A DNA stretch of 64,000 nucleotides from contig OX579642.1 of the NCBI GenBank assembly GCA_951230915.1, positions 496,001-560,000 of the forward strand, in the 5' to 3' direction. The notes beneath the pieces were generated by a model. The model ran no database searches and was not told the DNA's origin. It saw only the letters and a list, made by a program, of their open reading frames with translations. Shown here piece after piece: positions 24,321 to 36,148 of this stretch. The DNA comes from Antitrichia curtipendula (lineage: Eukaryota > Streptophyta > Bryopsida > Hypnales > Leucodontaceae). The translations under genes and the position numbers were made by a program. Position 1 is the first letter of the stretch; each line of letters begins with the position of its first letter.

Positions 24321-26790
24321 CATTCTACAATAACAATTGGATAGGGTGAATAGTATGGGGACTTTGAGATGTTTGGATCCAACTCAAACTTTCTCCAAAT
24401 GACTAAACAAACTTTTGGACCCCGTATTCTCAAAGTCTAGATGTTAGAGGGGCTTTGCAACAACCAAAATGGTGTGAAATCCCACACAAAACACTCATTT
24501 GAGAATTGTTAGTACTTTTACACAACTTTTACACAAATTTAATACAAATTTCATAAAAGCAAGCTCTAAGGGATTCTAACTAATGGCATTGCCAGAATTT
24601 GGCTAGAATCTCTTTAATGTCAGTACCAAATGCAAGAATTCAAGAAAACAACAGTTTTGAGGGACTAAACCACTCAAAAAGCACAAACTGAAGATAACAA
24701 TACTCAAAGGGACTCCAATGTCCTTTGAAGTAATTAAGCAACAATGACACAAAATAGCTTGAAAAACAAGAGCAAATGCTCTAGAATGTAAGAAAACAAG
24801 AGTTTTTTGGCAAAACACCAAAAATTCAAATAATGTGGTTGCGTGTGGCCAAAATAACAAAATGAAAAGGAGTAGCAACAATGAAAAATATTGCAAAGAA
24901 AGAGGAGGAGGAGGCCTTTTATACTTTTCCAAGTCTGCCCCCTTCTCCTCTCAAATTACCTTGACATCTACTCCTACATGAAATTTAAATTAATGCAAAT
25001 TCCAAACTCTCACTATTGCTATGATCGCTTTAATTTTTGGAGAAATGCTCCAATTGCCAAAACAATTATGGCATTGTCTTCAAAAGACCCAAATTATTCT
25101 GACAGATCCCCCCCACCCTACTTCTAAGCCATTTCATAAGTGGAAACTAGCAATTAGCGAACAAGTGAAAAAGGTCAAAAATCCAAATGTTGGAGGGTTT
25201 TTTTTTTCAAAGTTTTGACTAGCCTGAATTGTTTGGAGGGTTCAAGAAAGTAAGAAAAGAGACCAATTTGACTTCAGTCGGACATCATACACTTATGGTA
25301 CACCAGCCAACCTGCCATAAATCTTGTAAATTTATTAAAAGTTGTTGTTACCGCTGGTTTTGGTACTTGTTGGTGTTGAAATATTGTGAAATTTAGTTGG
25401 GTACTTATTTAGGATAGAAAAGACTATCCTAATTTTTACTGGAATTTTACCGCTACCTAGATAATTTATATGAAATTTCCAATGGCGGTATATGCAATTA
25501 ACTTCCTATGGAGTCATCTTCTTCAACCCATAAAATTATGAATTTTTTTGGGTAGCTGCTAGGAAGCCTCCAAATGCTAAGTGCAAATTTACATTTCAAC
25601 TTTGAACTAATAATAAGAGGATCTAAATTCATACCTCCCAATTTTAATTCTTCTAAGGAGGAATCATTCTCGTAGTAAGAAAACTTGGCGATTTGGCTTC
25701 CCCGTTGCTCTCTTGGCGTGTTTTTAAGCTGAAAAAAACTCTTTCTAAGCTATAATTGCCTATGTCTTGAATTTGTGGATTTTAACCCGCAAAGTTACAT
25801 ATGATGGTTTTCTCCCATTTTTGCAAATTGGATTGTGAATCCAATGTGAATTTCTTGTAAAGGTTTCTAAAACTCTAGGGACTTTTGACAATCTAAACTA
25901 CCTGCTCTTTATTTTTGGGTTGGTCACATGCATTGTGATGGATAAATCCAGTAAAAATCTAATTTAAGTGTTTTCCACTACTTTGCCATCAAGGCTCAAA
26001 AACTATTTCAATCTCCTAATTGACATTGTAAATACCTAATTAGACACTAGAAATAGTAAATGCAAGTGCTTAGAGTGCTTCCGGACTTTTCAGAAATAAT
26101 ATACCGCATTTGTAGGGACTTCTATCAATTGCAATGTTAACCTACTTTTTAGGTCTTTTGAACTAGAAATACTCATAAAAATGAACAAAAAGAAAAAGAA
26201 AAAATCTGAAGCCTAGGTGACAAATATGGGGCTTACAATGGACTAAATGCTTCCTTTGTGTAGAGGTTGCCCAATCACTGCATGATGAATTAGATAGGAG
26301 ATTCCCATAACAATACCTCTTTCATGCTTTTGGCATCATTTATTTGCAATATTGGAAGGAGGAAGGGGTGTAAGAGAGTTTCACTCAACACCTATCGGTT
26401 TTAAAAAAATTACTGCTAGGGCCTTTTAAGGTTACAATGAAGGTCAATTATGAAGTAGCTTGTGCAACACTCTTAGACATCAATCCCATGATCAAATTGT
26501 GGTGCAGATTGTTATAGTCTTGGTATTTAAGTAAGCTTGTATTGGAGTACTTCAAACTGGTTGAAATTAGTTGTTGTTTGGTGTTGGATAGTATTGAAGA
26601 CAAGAGGTGTTTTTCTACTTTTAAAATTCTCAAGTCTTGCCATAGGAATAAATTGGGCAAGCACTTGCCCCTTGTATGCATGTTTGGCTAAAAGTATTCT
26701 TCTCTCGAGAATTTTCCATACAAGGAAGCAATTGATTCTTAGAAAAGTATTGTTAAGATTGGCCAACAAGGGAATGTATGAAGCATAGTT

Positions 26791-27939
26791 GCAACGATGG
26801 ATTAGTATCCTCAACTCATCACATTAGAAATTCTGAATTCCGTAGCTTCTCTTTTCATTAGTTTTCAAAGATAAGGCAAGCTTTGCTGCTCAAGTTTATC
26901 TTGACTTCAAAATCCTACTATACGATGCTTTCTACTTATTCGGAAGTCAAACGTGGGACCTTGGAGCTGAGGTGTTGTTGCTGGTGCTACGTGCTAGAGA
27001 CTTTCAGTTGAGACCACTTGGTGTTCCTCAATGGAACTCTGGCATCATCAAGTGGGCGTCATGGATTGTTTTCTTGTTTCTCTAGCCCTTCTAATGTGTG
27101 TTGTTTGTGTTGTGTTGTGTATAAAATAGTAACACTGCAATGGGCAGCCTTGCTAATTGCAAAAAAAGATTCAGTTCCCTTGTTAGCGGCAAACACTTTG
27201 CATAAACATAGAAGTCAAGTAAACACTCCAAAGAATTGTCCATGTTCTGAATGACTATGAAATGAACACTTCAACAACATTCATACAAGCGTATTGCCAA
27301 TGTTTCACAAAGAATTCCATCTAACTGTAACAATTCTTGTCATTACACAAGTTGAAAGGCATCCGGATTGACACACCGAATTTCTTCCAGTGTCGCAACT
27401 TGCACTCTACTTCTAAAATCCAAAAGTATCCAAAAAATTCACATTTTTTTTTTTTTTCCATAGTTTATGAACCGGCTTCCACCAACACATAGAAAAGTCG
27501 CGGAAATAGCCTCCCTTTTAGTCACGGGAATAGCATTGGTTCCTGCAGTAATCAAAACTTTCGGATTTTTCATGAAATTTCTACCAAAAGGCCAGATCCA
27601 ACCGAGATTCTCCCAGCAGCCAATTCCAGCAGACTCGACAAACAACACGACGATTTGATTAGCTGCATTTCCTCCACGCACTGACTGCAGCACTGCAGCT
27701 CCCTTTCCCAGCCAGTATGGAAAGGGCTTACTTAGGGCCCATACTAATAATACTAAACCACGTCCAAGGTCCATCACTCACAGGGCAATTTGGGGTCCAT
27801 TTAGAAGGAAGCTGCAAATAGTGTGTCCCACAATACACAAATTCAAAGTAAATGAATTCAAAACAGCCACGAAGAGGACAAAAGCTTTTATTATTTTTTT
27901 TTTTTTTTCGGGGAATTAACGAGTGCAGTGTCAAAAACA
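26791..27939. other. Spacer between the hAT relic and the SMR promoter, no gene recognised
   Basis: GC content rises from about 27440 onward. A minus-strand frame at 27777-27439 (112 codons) and a plus-strand frame at 27467-27658 overlap it and resemble nothing known. Two long T runs (14 T at 27444-27457 and 15 T at 27894-27908) would be poly(A) tails on the minus strand, so one or two retroposed fragments are possible. Confidence 0.35.
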
Positions 27940-27959
27940 TTCAAGGGAATGCTCGGCCT

Positions 27960-28200
27960 AAAAATAAAAATTTAAAAATCCAAGTGGCTGCCAGCGAGAA
28001 ATTAACGGAGCCCACCCCAGACGGAGCAACTTGCCGGCTAGAGACCCGCTGGGTCAGTCCCGAAAAAATCGGCCCCCCGGAGTCGTCCTCGACTCCTCTT
28101 GCTCGCGTGGTGCTCGCGGCCGTCGCGGCCACGACGATTGTTCCGTGCGCGGCGGCGGAGGCCCGGGCGCGAGCGAATCCGAACGCCTCCACCGGTGGGT
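27960..28200. promoter_or_regulatory. GC- and CpG-rich promoter-proximal region
   Basis: This is the most GC-rich stretch in the window, with dense CG dinucleotides (for example GCGGCCGTCGCGGCCACGACG-like blocks near 28110-28135). It ends about 85 bases before the TATA box of the SMR-type gene. A minus-strand open frame of 89 codons (28210-27941) is an Ala/Arg-rich consequence of composition; I do not call it a gene. Confidence 0.45.
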
Positions 28201-28284
28201 GTGATTTCAAATTTTAATTAAACTTCCTTGGCACAAATTGAAAGTTGGGTGAGTGCGAATTTGAGAGGAAATGAGGAGGGTGGT

Positions 28285-28294
28285 TATATTTATA
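28285..28294 (+). promoter_or_regulatory. TATA box of the SMR-type gene
   Basis: TATATTTATA lies in a locally AT-rich dip within GC-richer sequence, 164 bases before the start codon. A start near 28320 would give a leader of about 135 bases without an intron. Confidence 0.6.
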
Positions 28295-28457
28295 GCATCC
28301 TCTCTGTGACTCGTCGCTGATCGCGCTCCATGTTCGTGTCTTAAACCCCTGCGCTCGTCTCTTGGCTCTTCACTTAGCTTTATAGCTTCGTCACGGACCT
28401 CAAAGGTTTCCATTCTTTCCTTTGGGTTTGGTCTCTGTGATCGTCCCAGATTGTGTG

Positions 28458-28892
28458 ATGGCGTCGACTATGGTGCACACACAATCTCCCAAGGCTATGG
28501 AGAGTTTGGGATTCGGGAGCCCGTTTGGAAGAAGAAGCCGTCTGTCGCTCGTGGATGCCTGGGTTTCGCTCCCGAGTCTTCGCCCTGTTCGTACTGTGAC
28601 GACGACGACAACGACGACTGCAGCCTCGTTTACTGGAAGCTCGGGAACGCCCAAGGGGGGTCAGTGTCATGGTCTGAGATTGGAGATCAGTGAATGCGAA
28701 GAGCTCACGCGGGATGTGGGATGTGAGACGCCCAAAGACACGGATCACCAAATACCGGATGTCGATGTGGAGATTTGCCCGCCTGCTCCCAAGAAAGCTC
28801 GCGGGGTGAGTCGAATGGCGATGGCGTGCTCCTCTGCGTACGAGAAAACGAGTCAGCAGGATTTGGGCTTGTCCCCGTGTTACCTCTTTTGA
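28458..28892 (+). CDS. SMR: SIAMESE-RELATED (SMR) type cyclin-dependent kinase inhibitor, 144 aa
   Basis: The single-exon frame carries the conserved SMR signature: CETPKDTDHQIP at residues 89-100, then CPPAPKKAR at 107-115, where plants usually have C.TPTS..H.IP and CPPAPRKPR. Known for the family: these small plant-specific proteins bind cyclin-CDK complexes, block mitosis, promote endoreduplication and often respond to stress or DNA damage in the nucleus. The N-terminal half is poorly conserved and includes a basic patch (GRRSRLS, residues 24-30) and a run of eight Thr (47-54). The 144-residue length is within the family's usual range. I start at ATG 28458 (context GTGTGATGG); an in-frame ATG 36 bases upstream would add 12 residues and has a weaker context. 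SMR genes are usually intronless, as here. I see no obvious canonical E2F site. The family call rests on the paired motifs; function is inferred. Confidence 0.85.
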   Translation: MASTMVHTQSPKAMESLGFGSPFGRRSRLSLVDAWVSLPSLRPVRTVTTTTTTTAASFTGSSGTPKGGQCHGLRLEISECEELTRDVGCETPKDTDHQIPDVDVEICPPAPKKARGVSRMAMACSSAYEKTSQQDLGLSPCYLF

Positions 28893-31800
28893 GCGTTCTT
28901 AAAGACTCTGTAGGGCGATGTGTGGTGTGATGGCTGGAGCTTCTATTTTGTAGTTATTTTCCATGATTGCTTTGCGTTCGAAGACGTGGTGTTGGTATAT
29001 GGTTGTGAACGGCGTACAAGGCCATCCAGACATACTCATTTTTCCGATTGCCCCAATGTGGTGTCTCTGCTACATTCCAGGTACGGATCCGCCCCTTCCC
29101 ATGTATGGTTTCTTGAAGTTCTTGTTATATCAGAAGGAATGACGGAAGGATTCTACAGTTCGGTAGGCAACGTAATCCATGTGCATTAAATAGTTTCAAA
29201 GCGTCTAAATGCACAGAGATCTAGTATGACGAGACTGTTTCCTGACTGATGCGCAATGTTGTGGCAGGTCCGTGGACCCTCTTCTAACGATTCAGAGTGC
29301 ATGTCGCCGAGCGAGATGCCTTAATTTTCTTTTTACCCATTCTTTATGATTAATCCGCGAGGACAGTAATTGCTGCTGGAATTTCAAGCTCCTGATTGTT
29401 CCCCTGGATGGACTTTCTGCCTCCAGTGAGGGATGGGATGGTAGTGTGCTTTACTAACGTATTGCTCTTCTATCATAGCATAGCTCACGGCTATGCTCTG
29501 CTCCCATCCGAGAGTTGATCTGGATTCGTTTTTGGACGGAAAGTTACGTGCTGGCTCGGCGTTTGTTTGGTTCAGAGTTCCTTTTGTAATGAGAACCTAC
29601 TGCTAGAACGTCTTTTCCAGGACTTTCTCTGCGAAGAAAGCACTTCAGCTGTATGACTGGCGCACAAGAACAAGGGATCCTAGCAGTAGTTATAGAACAC
29701 AAGCGACGCTCCTCGTCCAGTTGCAGAACTGTTGCACTAACGTGCAGAGAGGGATTCGCTGATTGTGTTGCTGAGCGTGATTTGTCGCCACTTAGTAATT
29801 TACACATTATTTGAAGTTTTGAGACAAGGATTTGTCACAAACCAGAGAGCAAGTAGAGTAGTATTCTCTAGTACTGTGTGGGTTTGTGGCTAGTTTCACA
29901 TTTCGAAACTAGAACACATTCTTTTCTCTTCATTAATTGAAAATTGGCAAATCAATCATTTGTCATATATCATACAGCATTTGAGTCATTTTCTTTTGCC
30001 TTTCATGTCCTGCTCTAACCAGTTGTGGATGCCTTGCATGTGCATTTGACTGGAAATGAATTAAGGTTGATTTTGCCTGCACTACCAGGAATGTGACCTG
30101 GAATTGTGTTCTGTTTCCACGACCTTGGAACTTATCCTTGTGCAAATACTGCTGTGTGTGCAACCTGTCTACTGCAGGCTCAGAAGCCTCTTGAAATTTT
30201 GGGCACATACTTGGTTTTCCACAAACTCTTGATTTCAGCTTCCTCAAGCTTTGCATGCATCTTCCTCAAAAACATCTAAGGCTACAATATTTCACAATCT
30301 ACGTAGGTAGAGGCTAGCTTTGCAGTACTGGAATAACTTTTGTTTCTTTTGTGGAGGTTTTAATCCTTAGGCTCTCCGAAGTCTGTATTTTTGGATGATG
30401 AATGGAGGTACCTCAGGGGCATGTCTTGTACATATAGTTTCCCATATGTCTAAGGTGTCCTTGAATCTTTGAAATGCAACTTTTCTCTACAATGGACTCA
30501 ATGAAGTTGAAGAAAATAAAATCATTGTGCAAAGATGTAAGCTAAATTACACAAAACTTCAAAAAAGGATTTGGGAGCTAAAGTGCTGAAGATTTGCCTT
30601 GACAATGGTAGAGGTCCCACAATGAGAAAATTCTCCCATTTCATAGAACATAGGCATTCTCTCCTCGCATTGTCTTTTACAACGAGTTACATCAAATGTG
30701 GGTCTTGAAGCTTAGTCCACTATGCATGTTTTGTGGTAATGTAGGATACCTCTCCCTAAATTTGTAACCAATCTATAGGACTTTTGTCAAAATGTACCGT
30801 ACTACTGTAAGTATGTGATACTCATGTCTTTCTGCATAAATTATTATAATATTAAAAAACTAATTACTATGAGGAACTTATAAACTTAAGTGTTGACTAC
30901 ATTATTTGAACACATGGCATGGGCCGGGGAGAATTAAGTTACTAGTTACCAGTAAAGGAAACTCCATTCCACTAGATTTTTGCAATAATGAATGCAAGTA
31001 GGTAATTGACATTCAAAAGTTTGCATGCTCCATTACTTGGTTAGAAATGTCATCCACGTCCATTAATTTTGCAGGAGTTTTCAATTTCAGTACAACTAAC
31101 TTAAGCTTACCCAACTCAATCTTGTTGTGCAGAAAATTAACTTGCAGTTGAGGTCGGTAGATGTATCTTTCTGGACACAGAAATCAGTCTGGTCTTGATG
31201 GATTGTTGGTGCCACTAGTTGAAGTCAACTTAGCACAACTCTCTGACCTTCATTCTGTAGATAGGGTATCATTCATAACTTACTTACCACAGAATTCTTA
31301 ATTTGATAGTAATTTGCAAATTTCACATAATCTAACTGTCCACATTCAGTTATAGCTTCCCAGTGAGAGTGCTTCCAGTGCAAGCTCAGTTTCTGCTTGC
31401 AGCTAAGGTGGGAATAGTAGAACCACCCATTGTCGACCACTTAAGCGATCTGTGCATGTTTTGGAGCAATATAAGGCATGTAAATTTTACGTCATGTAGG
31501 AAGATAGAAATCAAGGGGATTGCAATTTTTTCTGTAATTTTATGCCTTGAATTGAAATTACTATGAATTTCAGAAGCCGGCAGTTGGTCCAAACCTATAG
31601 CTGACATGTAGAGTCTTCCAATGCCGATCATTCAAGAACTATTTTTTGCTCACTGCTTTGGGACATGTGTCATGACTCGATTGGTCTTAACTTTGAAAAG
31701 CAGAAAAAAAAACATTCAAAGCTTTGGTTGAAAATTTATTGCAGCCTTGGTTGGAAATAGTACACCCTACAGGTTGAGGATGGGTCCTTGGTCGACAATG

Positions 31801-32832
31801 GGTGGTTCTATCATACCTCCCCAAACCGTCATTTTTTACTATAATTGTGCCTAATTACTGTTATTAGATTGGACATATTTTCACATTTTCTTAATGGTAA
31901 GTAAAAGGAGGTTCCAACATAGAAGAGAACACGACATTTGAATACCATAAGCCAAAGTTAGGAAGGATCGAATTCTTTTGGTAGATGTTCCAAAATTGTT
32001 TCTTCAACTTCCATGCATATTGATTTTGGAGATGTACACATAGTGATGGTGGTGGTTTTAGGCAGGGTACGATTTTGGATGAGTCCCTTTGGGGCCATGG
32101 ATATAGCAAGCTTATTGTTGCCTTGTCCTTGTTGCTTTGCTTATTGGTGAGTGGCTCTCCATGGCTTGTGGAGGTGAAGAATGGGCATGAAGAAGATTTC
32201 TTCATAGAAGTTTTCACCCTATTGTTTCTTGCTTTCAACTTGCATACTCTATTTCTTTCAAAGATCGCACTCATTTCAGGGTTCTCATATCACAGTGATT
32301 TTGGAGTTGTTGCAGATGCCTTTTTGTTTGGTATGTGAGTTTTGCAATTTGAGGCTTTTGCAAGCTGAGCTTTGCCATTTTCTCCTTGCACTGTAGAGGT
32401 TTTGTGAAGAGACCAGAGAATGAGATTCATTGTTGTTTTCAATTAGTTTGATGTAATTTGGGTTGTAAAAGTTTGCTTGATTCCCTCTGGCTTGGCATGT
32501 TTTGTTTGTTCCTGATTGCAAGTAACTCTCATTTACCCATTCTCCCTTCTCATTCTCCACAAGATACAAGTAGGGTGTCACTCCTTTTTTTATTGGAAAA
32601 GGCTCCATGTTGACTCCTCTTTTTACTCTACAACTTCTCATTCCTCATAAAAGTTTCATTCTTGGAGAAGGTGTGACTACCCCTATTATATTTGCTATTT
32701 GTTACTTCATCCTATATGACATTATTAACCAATGTTGGGAGGCTCTTTTAGAAAGTGTGAGTCCCAACATTGCAACTTTTAGCTACCTAATGACTCTCCG
32801 TAGATTAAATTGAATTGAGATCCACCAAAGGA
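28893..32832. other. Downstream of the SMR-type gene: trailer, then unique spacer
   Basis: The first ~1 kb keeps intermediate GC and may contain the 3' untranslated region. After about 30.3 kb it becomes ordinary AT-rich spacer. No repeat family of this window occurs here. A plus-strand frame at 32075-32338 (87 codons) has two hydrophobic segments (LIVALSLLLCLLVSG and TLLFLAFNL) but no recognisable homology, so I do not call it. Confidence 0.45.
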
Positions 32833-33420
32833 TTAACCCCTAAAGCCCCGAGGATGTTTTCTGCCAAAAACCACTCAAAACTACCACTTCTGATGTATTC
32901 ACTTAATGAAACCATTTGTGGGGGGGGGGGGGGGTTGGGGGAATCTAACCATAGGATCTTGTACTTAACTTGTCTAAGATCATGTAGTAAAAATTTCATG
33001 AAATTTGACCGTACGGATTGGAAGATATAGCATTAAAAGTTAGAACAAATTTTTTTTTTCAAGAAGATGCTTAAATTGCCCGAAAAACTAAGATTGTCCA
33101 TAACTTTCTCATCCCTAGTCCAAATAGAATGAATCAAATCTTCACGTATAGGTAAAAACATATTCTTTTAAGGAAAAAAATTTTAAAAAAATTATTTTGA
33201 CTTTTTGTAATTTTTTTTGGGCTGCCCGAGAATCTCGCTCATTGTGCCATAACTTTTTCATCCGGCATCCGATTGAAACAAAAATTATATATCCACAAAG
33301 CTCTTGCAGAGCTACACAACTTCAAAAAATCTCAAAAAAATTCACTTCAAATTGAGACAATAGGAACCTACCCGGACCCAAATTGTCCCCCGAGGGGACA
33401 AGCGGGGCTTTAGGGGTTAA
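32833..33420 (-). mobile_element. TTAA-flanked piggyBac-like MITE, subfamily A (copy 1, 588 bp)
   Basis: Perfect 18-base inverted ends including the target: TTAACCCCTAAAGCCCCG at 32833 and its complement ending 33420. The flanks outside TTAA differ (AGGA left, ACAA right), so TTAA is the likely target duplication. The interior contains the two CATAACTTT modules and no coding sequence. A run of 15 G lies at 32920-32934. Confidence 0.8.
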
Positions 33421-33444
33421 ACAAGAAGGAATGGTTTAAGTTGC

Positions 33445-34377
33445 TTAACCCCTAAAGGACCAGCCTGCAGAATTTGGCAACATAAAAAAATTGGGCAGGT
33501 ACATGTGGCCAGAGATTTACAAGTTTGAGGGTGAAATTTTAATAGAAGTTGTGGACAAGGAGTACCTTTCATTTGAACTAAATTTTATGACATTTGGAAA
33601 TACGAGTCAAAAGTTATGGCCTAATATGTTACTTTTTTTCTCAGCCGGGCAGTTAGGGCAGATCAGAAAAAATCACTTTTTTCAGAAACAAAAATTTGAA
33701 ACTGGTTTTCCAGAGCTATCTATACGTGGAAAGCTTTTAATCATTCCATTTTGACCAATGAGTCAAAAGTTATGAGGAGTTTTAGTTTGCGGGCAGTTTT
33801 GGAATCTCTACTCTAAAATAAACTTTGAAGTCTTTTATCTTACTCAATTTTCAATATTTTTTGAAAAAAATAAAATCATAGGATGTAGATTGTTTAATAC
33901 AACATTTCAACCATTGGGATTGGAATTTTTCAATTTCATATCTAAATTCTTAACAATTTAGTATTTTGAATCATTCTCTACTTCATTCTACTTACTATTG
34001 TTTTCCTATATGTTGTACAATTCCAAATGATGTGAAATTTTTCAAGCATGTAGTCAACTTGTTTAGGAAAAAGAATCCAAAGAAGCACCACCATTTTGGA
34101 CATTTTTTCATAGAAAAGTGAGCTTTTGAAGTGCAGCTGCCCGGTTTTTTGCAGGGGTCAAAAAACGATTTCAGTGATTTTGAATGCTTATATCTTGCAA
34201 TCCACGTGGTGGAAATTTCTGAAATTTTTACCACATATTCTCAAGTCAGCATACTACAAGATCCTACGGTTACATGAGTCCAAAAAAAGTTTTTTTCAAA
34301 AATTTGGTACTTGTACTAAAAACGGCAGTTCTTGAGCGTTTTCAGTGAAAACATAGTCACAGAACTTTAGGGGTTAA
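33445..34377 (+). mobile_element. TTAA-flanked piggyBac-like element, subfamily B (copy 1, 933 bp)
   Basis: Ends TTAACCCCTAAAGGACC and GGAACTTTAGGGGTTAA-type (here AGAACTTTAGGGGTTAA). It lies only 24 bases after the subfamily A copy. The interior aligns with 36149-37101, 38649-39591, 62637-63579 and, inverted, 52189-53072. Landmarks are AGTCAAAAGTTATG twice, GCAGCTGCCCGGTTTTT, and CTACAAGATCCTACGGTTAC. A frame at 33491-33754 is part of the repeat. Confidence 0.8.
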
Positions 34378-34600
34378 CAATATTATGTAAGAACACAAAA
34401 TCCAAAGCTCAGGCTAGAGTTTATGACGAACAATGGCAGCATTGGCCAAGCCATTGCTAAGCAATAACATGCCAAATTTTTTGTGAATAAATCACAATCA
34501 CAAAGTAACAAGGGAGTGTTCGACATGATTGGGACCAAAATCCCAGAGCCCTAGCAAGAAAAGGGTATTGAGCTCTTGTAGCATGTGCATTGAAGTTTCT

Positions 34601-35417
34601 TTAACCCGCAAAGTCCCAAGTGTCATTGGAAGAGACCCTTGAAGGTTTAGTTAGGTTCCTATGATCAAAGAATTTGTCATGGTTTTAAAAAAAAAATTTA
34701 AGATAGGAAACAAATTAGTTTTGCAGAAATATAATTTTTTTTCAATCAATGCCCATGAACAAAAGTTATTCCACCTAAACACTAAAATAATTGAGTCCAG
34801 GAAGCAAAAATAAATGTAAAAATTTGAAATAGAAGATTTTTAGAATTATTTCTTATAGATTATATTTTTGTCTACTTGGAAAGATTTAATTCATTCCATT
34901 TGGATTAATGATGTGAATGTTATGAAGTATCTTGTTTTGCAAACAACCATTGCATTTTGATTCTTGAAAAAATAACGTATTGGATCCGTTTTTTAACTCA
35001 ATTTTTACAATTTTTAGAAAAAAGAAGCTAAATAATGTTAAATTTTCTTGTTAAAACAATCTTAACACTAGTATTATTGTATTTTGATTCCATCTTAAGA
35101 TTATTAATAATTTTTTTCCTTCAATCTAGGACCTACCCCCACTTAACCATTTTTAAGTCAAGAGGATTCAAAGTCTCATGATGAATCTAGAATGGCAAGC
35201 TGCAAAAAAACTTTTCTCTTCACTTTAAATGCAAATATCTTGAAGTATAGGCAGTCAGAGTTTTTTAAATTTCTCCCACACGTTTTCATATAAATCTAGA
35301 GCAAGATCCCAAGATTGGATGTGTAAAAAAATGCTTAGAAGTTTTTCTTTTTATAATAGAAATTGTAATTTTGAGTTTTTATTGATGAAAAAATGGCCTT
35401 GGGCCTTTAGAGGCTAA
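34601..35417 (+). mobile_element. TTAA-flanked element, diverged subfamily A' (copy 1)
   Basis: Left end TTAACCCGCAAAGTCCC, right end CCTTTAGAGGCTAA; both have drifted. The interior matches the A' copy at 49468-50398 (CAATGCCCATGAACAAAAGTTAT; TCTTGAAGTATAGGCAGTCA; AAAATGGCCTTGGGCC). Confidence 0.6.
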
Positions 35418-35639
35418 GTAGCATAATTCATAGTACGAAGATGATGGATATATACAAACTCCACAATATGTATACATAATATATTGATCTAGATGATGAA
35501 CTAATTTTAAGGCATGTGACAATAGGTGCATCGCTGAAGATATTTTAGAACAAAATTTCCCATAAACTTAGTCATAAAGGGTATCATGGAGGGCTCAATT
35601 TAAGGTATCTATTGTATTTCTCTAACATTTTTGAAGAAG
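35418..35639. other. Short spacer, nothing recognised
   Basis: AT-rich, no feature. Confidence 0.4.
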
Positions 35640-35832
35640 CGTAGATAGGAATGCAATTGGGAATAAAGTCCGTAGTGGGTATGCGTATTGTAAATTCTTA
35701 ATTAAAGATATGTAGGGAACAATATGTACGGTACCATATTGAACTTCTAAAACACAAATTATGTACCAAAATATGGCAAGACATATATCATTGTATTGAT
35801 AATTCAATAATTAGCATTTTTGATGTGGATGT
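35640..35832 (+). repeat. Interspersed repeat F, copy 1
   Basis: Matches the reverse complement of 42135-42330 over about 190 bases. The best block is ACTTCTAAAACACAAATTAT then GTACCAAAATATGGCAAGAC. The element class is unknown. Confidence 0.6.
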
Positions 35833-36148
35833 CATTTCAATGTCTCCGCCTTATGCTCAAACAAGGCACCATACATGCATAATACATAACCATTTTGCAA
35901 CTTTCTGAAACATATAGGAAGTGCAATGATGATTTAAATAAGGAGTGTCATATGTAATTGGATTTGACTTAATATAAATATAAACTTTTATCATTAATGA
36001 ATACATGCATTTATGTATCTTCTATGTCAAATATATAAAAAATACCATTATATCCTTTCTAGAACAAGGCTTTCTAAGCCTTCAAGGATTAATGAGGCTA
36101 TATACAATATTTTTTAGGAGGCTTTGAGGACTATGCTTTGGTTATTTT

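Larger units (their letters stand above)
20931..26263 (+). other. Intron-like interval of the hAT-like pseudogene
   Basis: Starts GTAAGTAACT, followed by a T-rich tract, and ends TTCCTTTGTGTAG. At 5.3 kb it is probably an intron enlarged by insertions. It holds a 24-base minisatellite at 21282-21435, a T/C-rich region (21900-22520) with about nine TTGAC words, and a GC-richer block at about 23925-24310. I found no coding sequence. Frames of up to 109 codons (minus 24603-24932, Leu/Phe-rich) look like chance. Confidence 0.5.
18950..26790 (+). pseudogene. hAT-like transposase gene, decayed, with a 5.3-kb intron-like gap
   Basis: Broken plus-strand frames appear in the expected order. There is a basic N-terminus (about 18950-19210), then a Cys-rich zinc-finger-like stretch (about 19215-19480). 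The core follows (19766-20083, HVYVMDMWERVPHLLQLS...LVSFGVD; then 20100-20330 and 20560-20930, DMFVCNFMQSVKIY, YFFVTEKRFIWAQG). The C-terminal dimerisation region is at 26264-26790 (ELDRRFP, YLQYW, LDSIEDKRCFST, RNKLGKHL). The last block is characteristic of hAT transposases, and the whole resembles a large family I know from bryophytes and other plants. Many stops and frame shifts show it is dead. The core is split from the C-terminus by a GTAAGT donor at 20931 and a TTTGTGTAG acceptor ending 26263. Joining there places RQF directly before VAQSLHDELDRRFP, as the family requires. A MITE is nested in the core. No terminal inverted repeats were found. Confidence 0.7.

Noticed and set aside
25782..25800. 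TTAACCCGCAAAG as a TTAA-element end
   Set aside because: No matching right end within 1.5 kb and no family interior.
27439..27777. 112-codon minus-strand frame next to a long A run
   Set aside because: No recognisable domain, overlapped by an open frame on the other strand. A retroposed fragment is possible but not demonstrable.
27941..28210. 89-codon minus-strand open frame in GC-rich DNA
   Set aside because: Ala/Arg-rich composition follows from the CpG-rich sequence. There is no family resemblance, and it overlaps the promoter region of the SMR-type gene.
32075..32338. 87-codon plus-strand frame with two hydrophobic stretches
   Set aside because: Could suggest a small membrane protein, but codon use is that of AT-rich spacer and there is no conserved motif or promoter.
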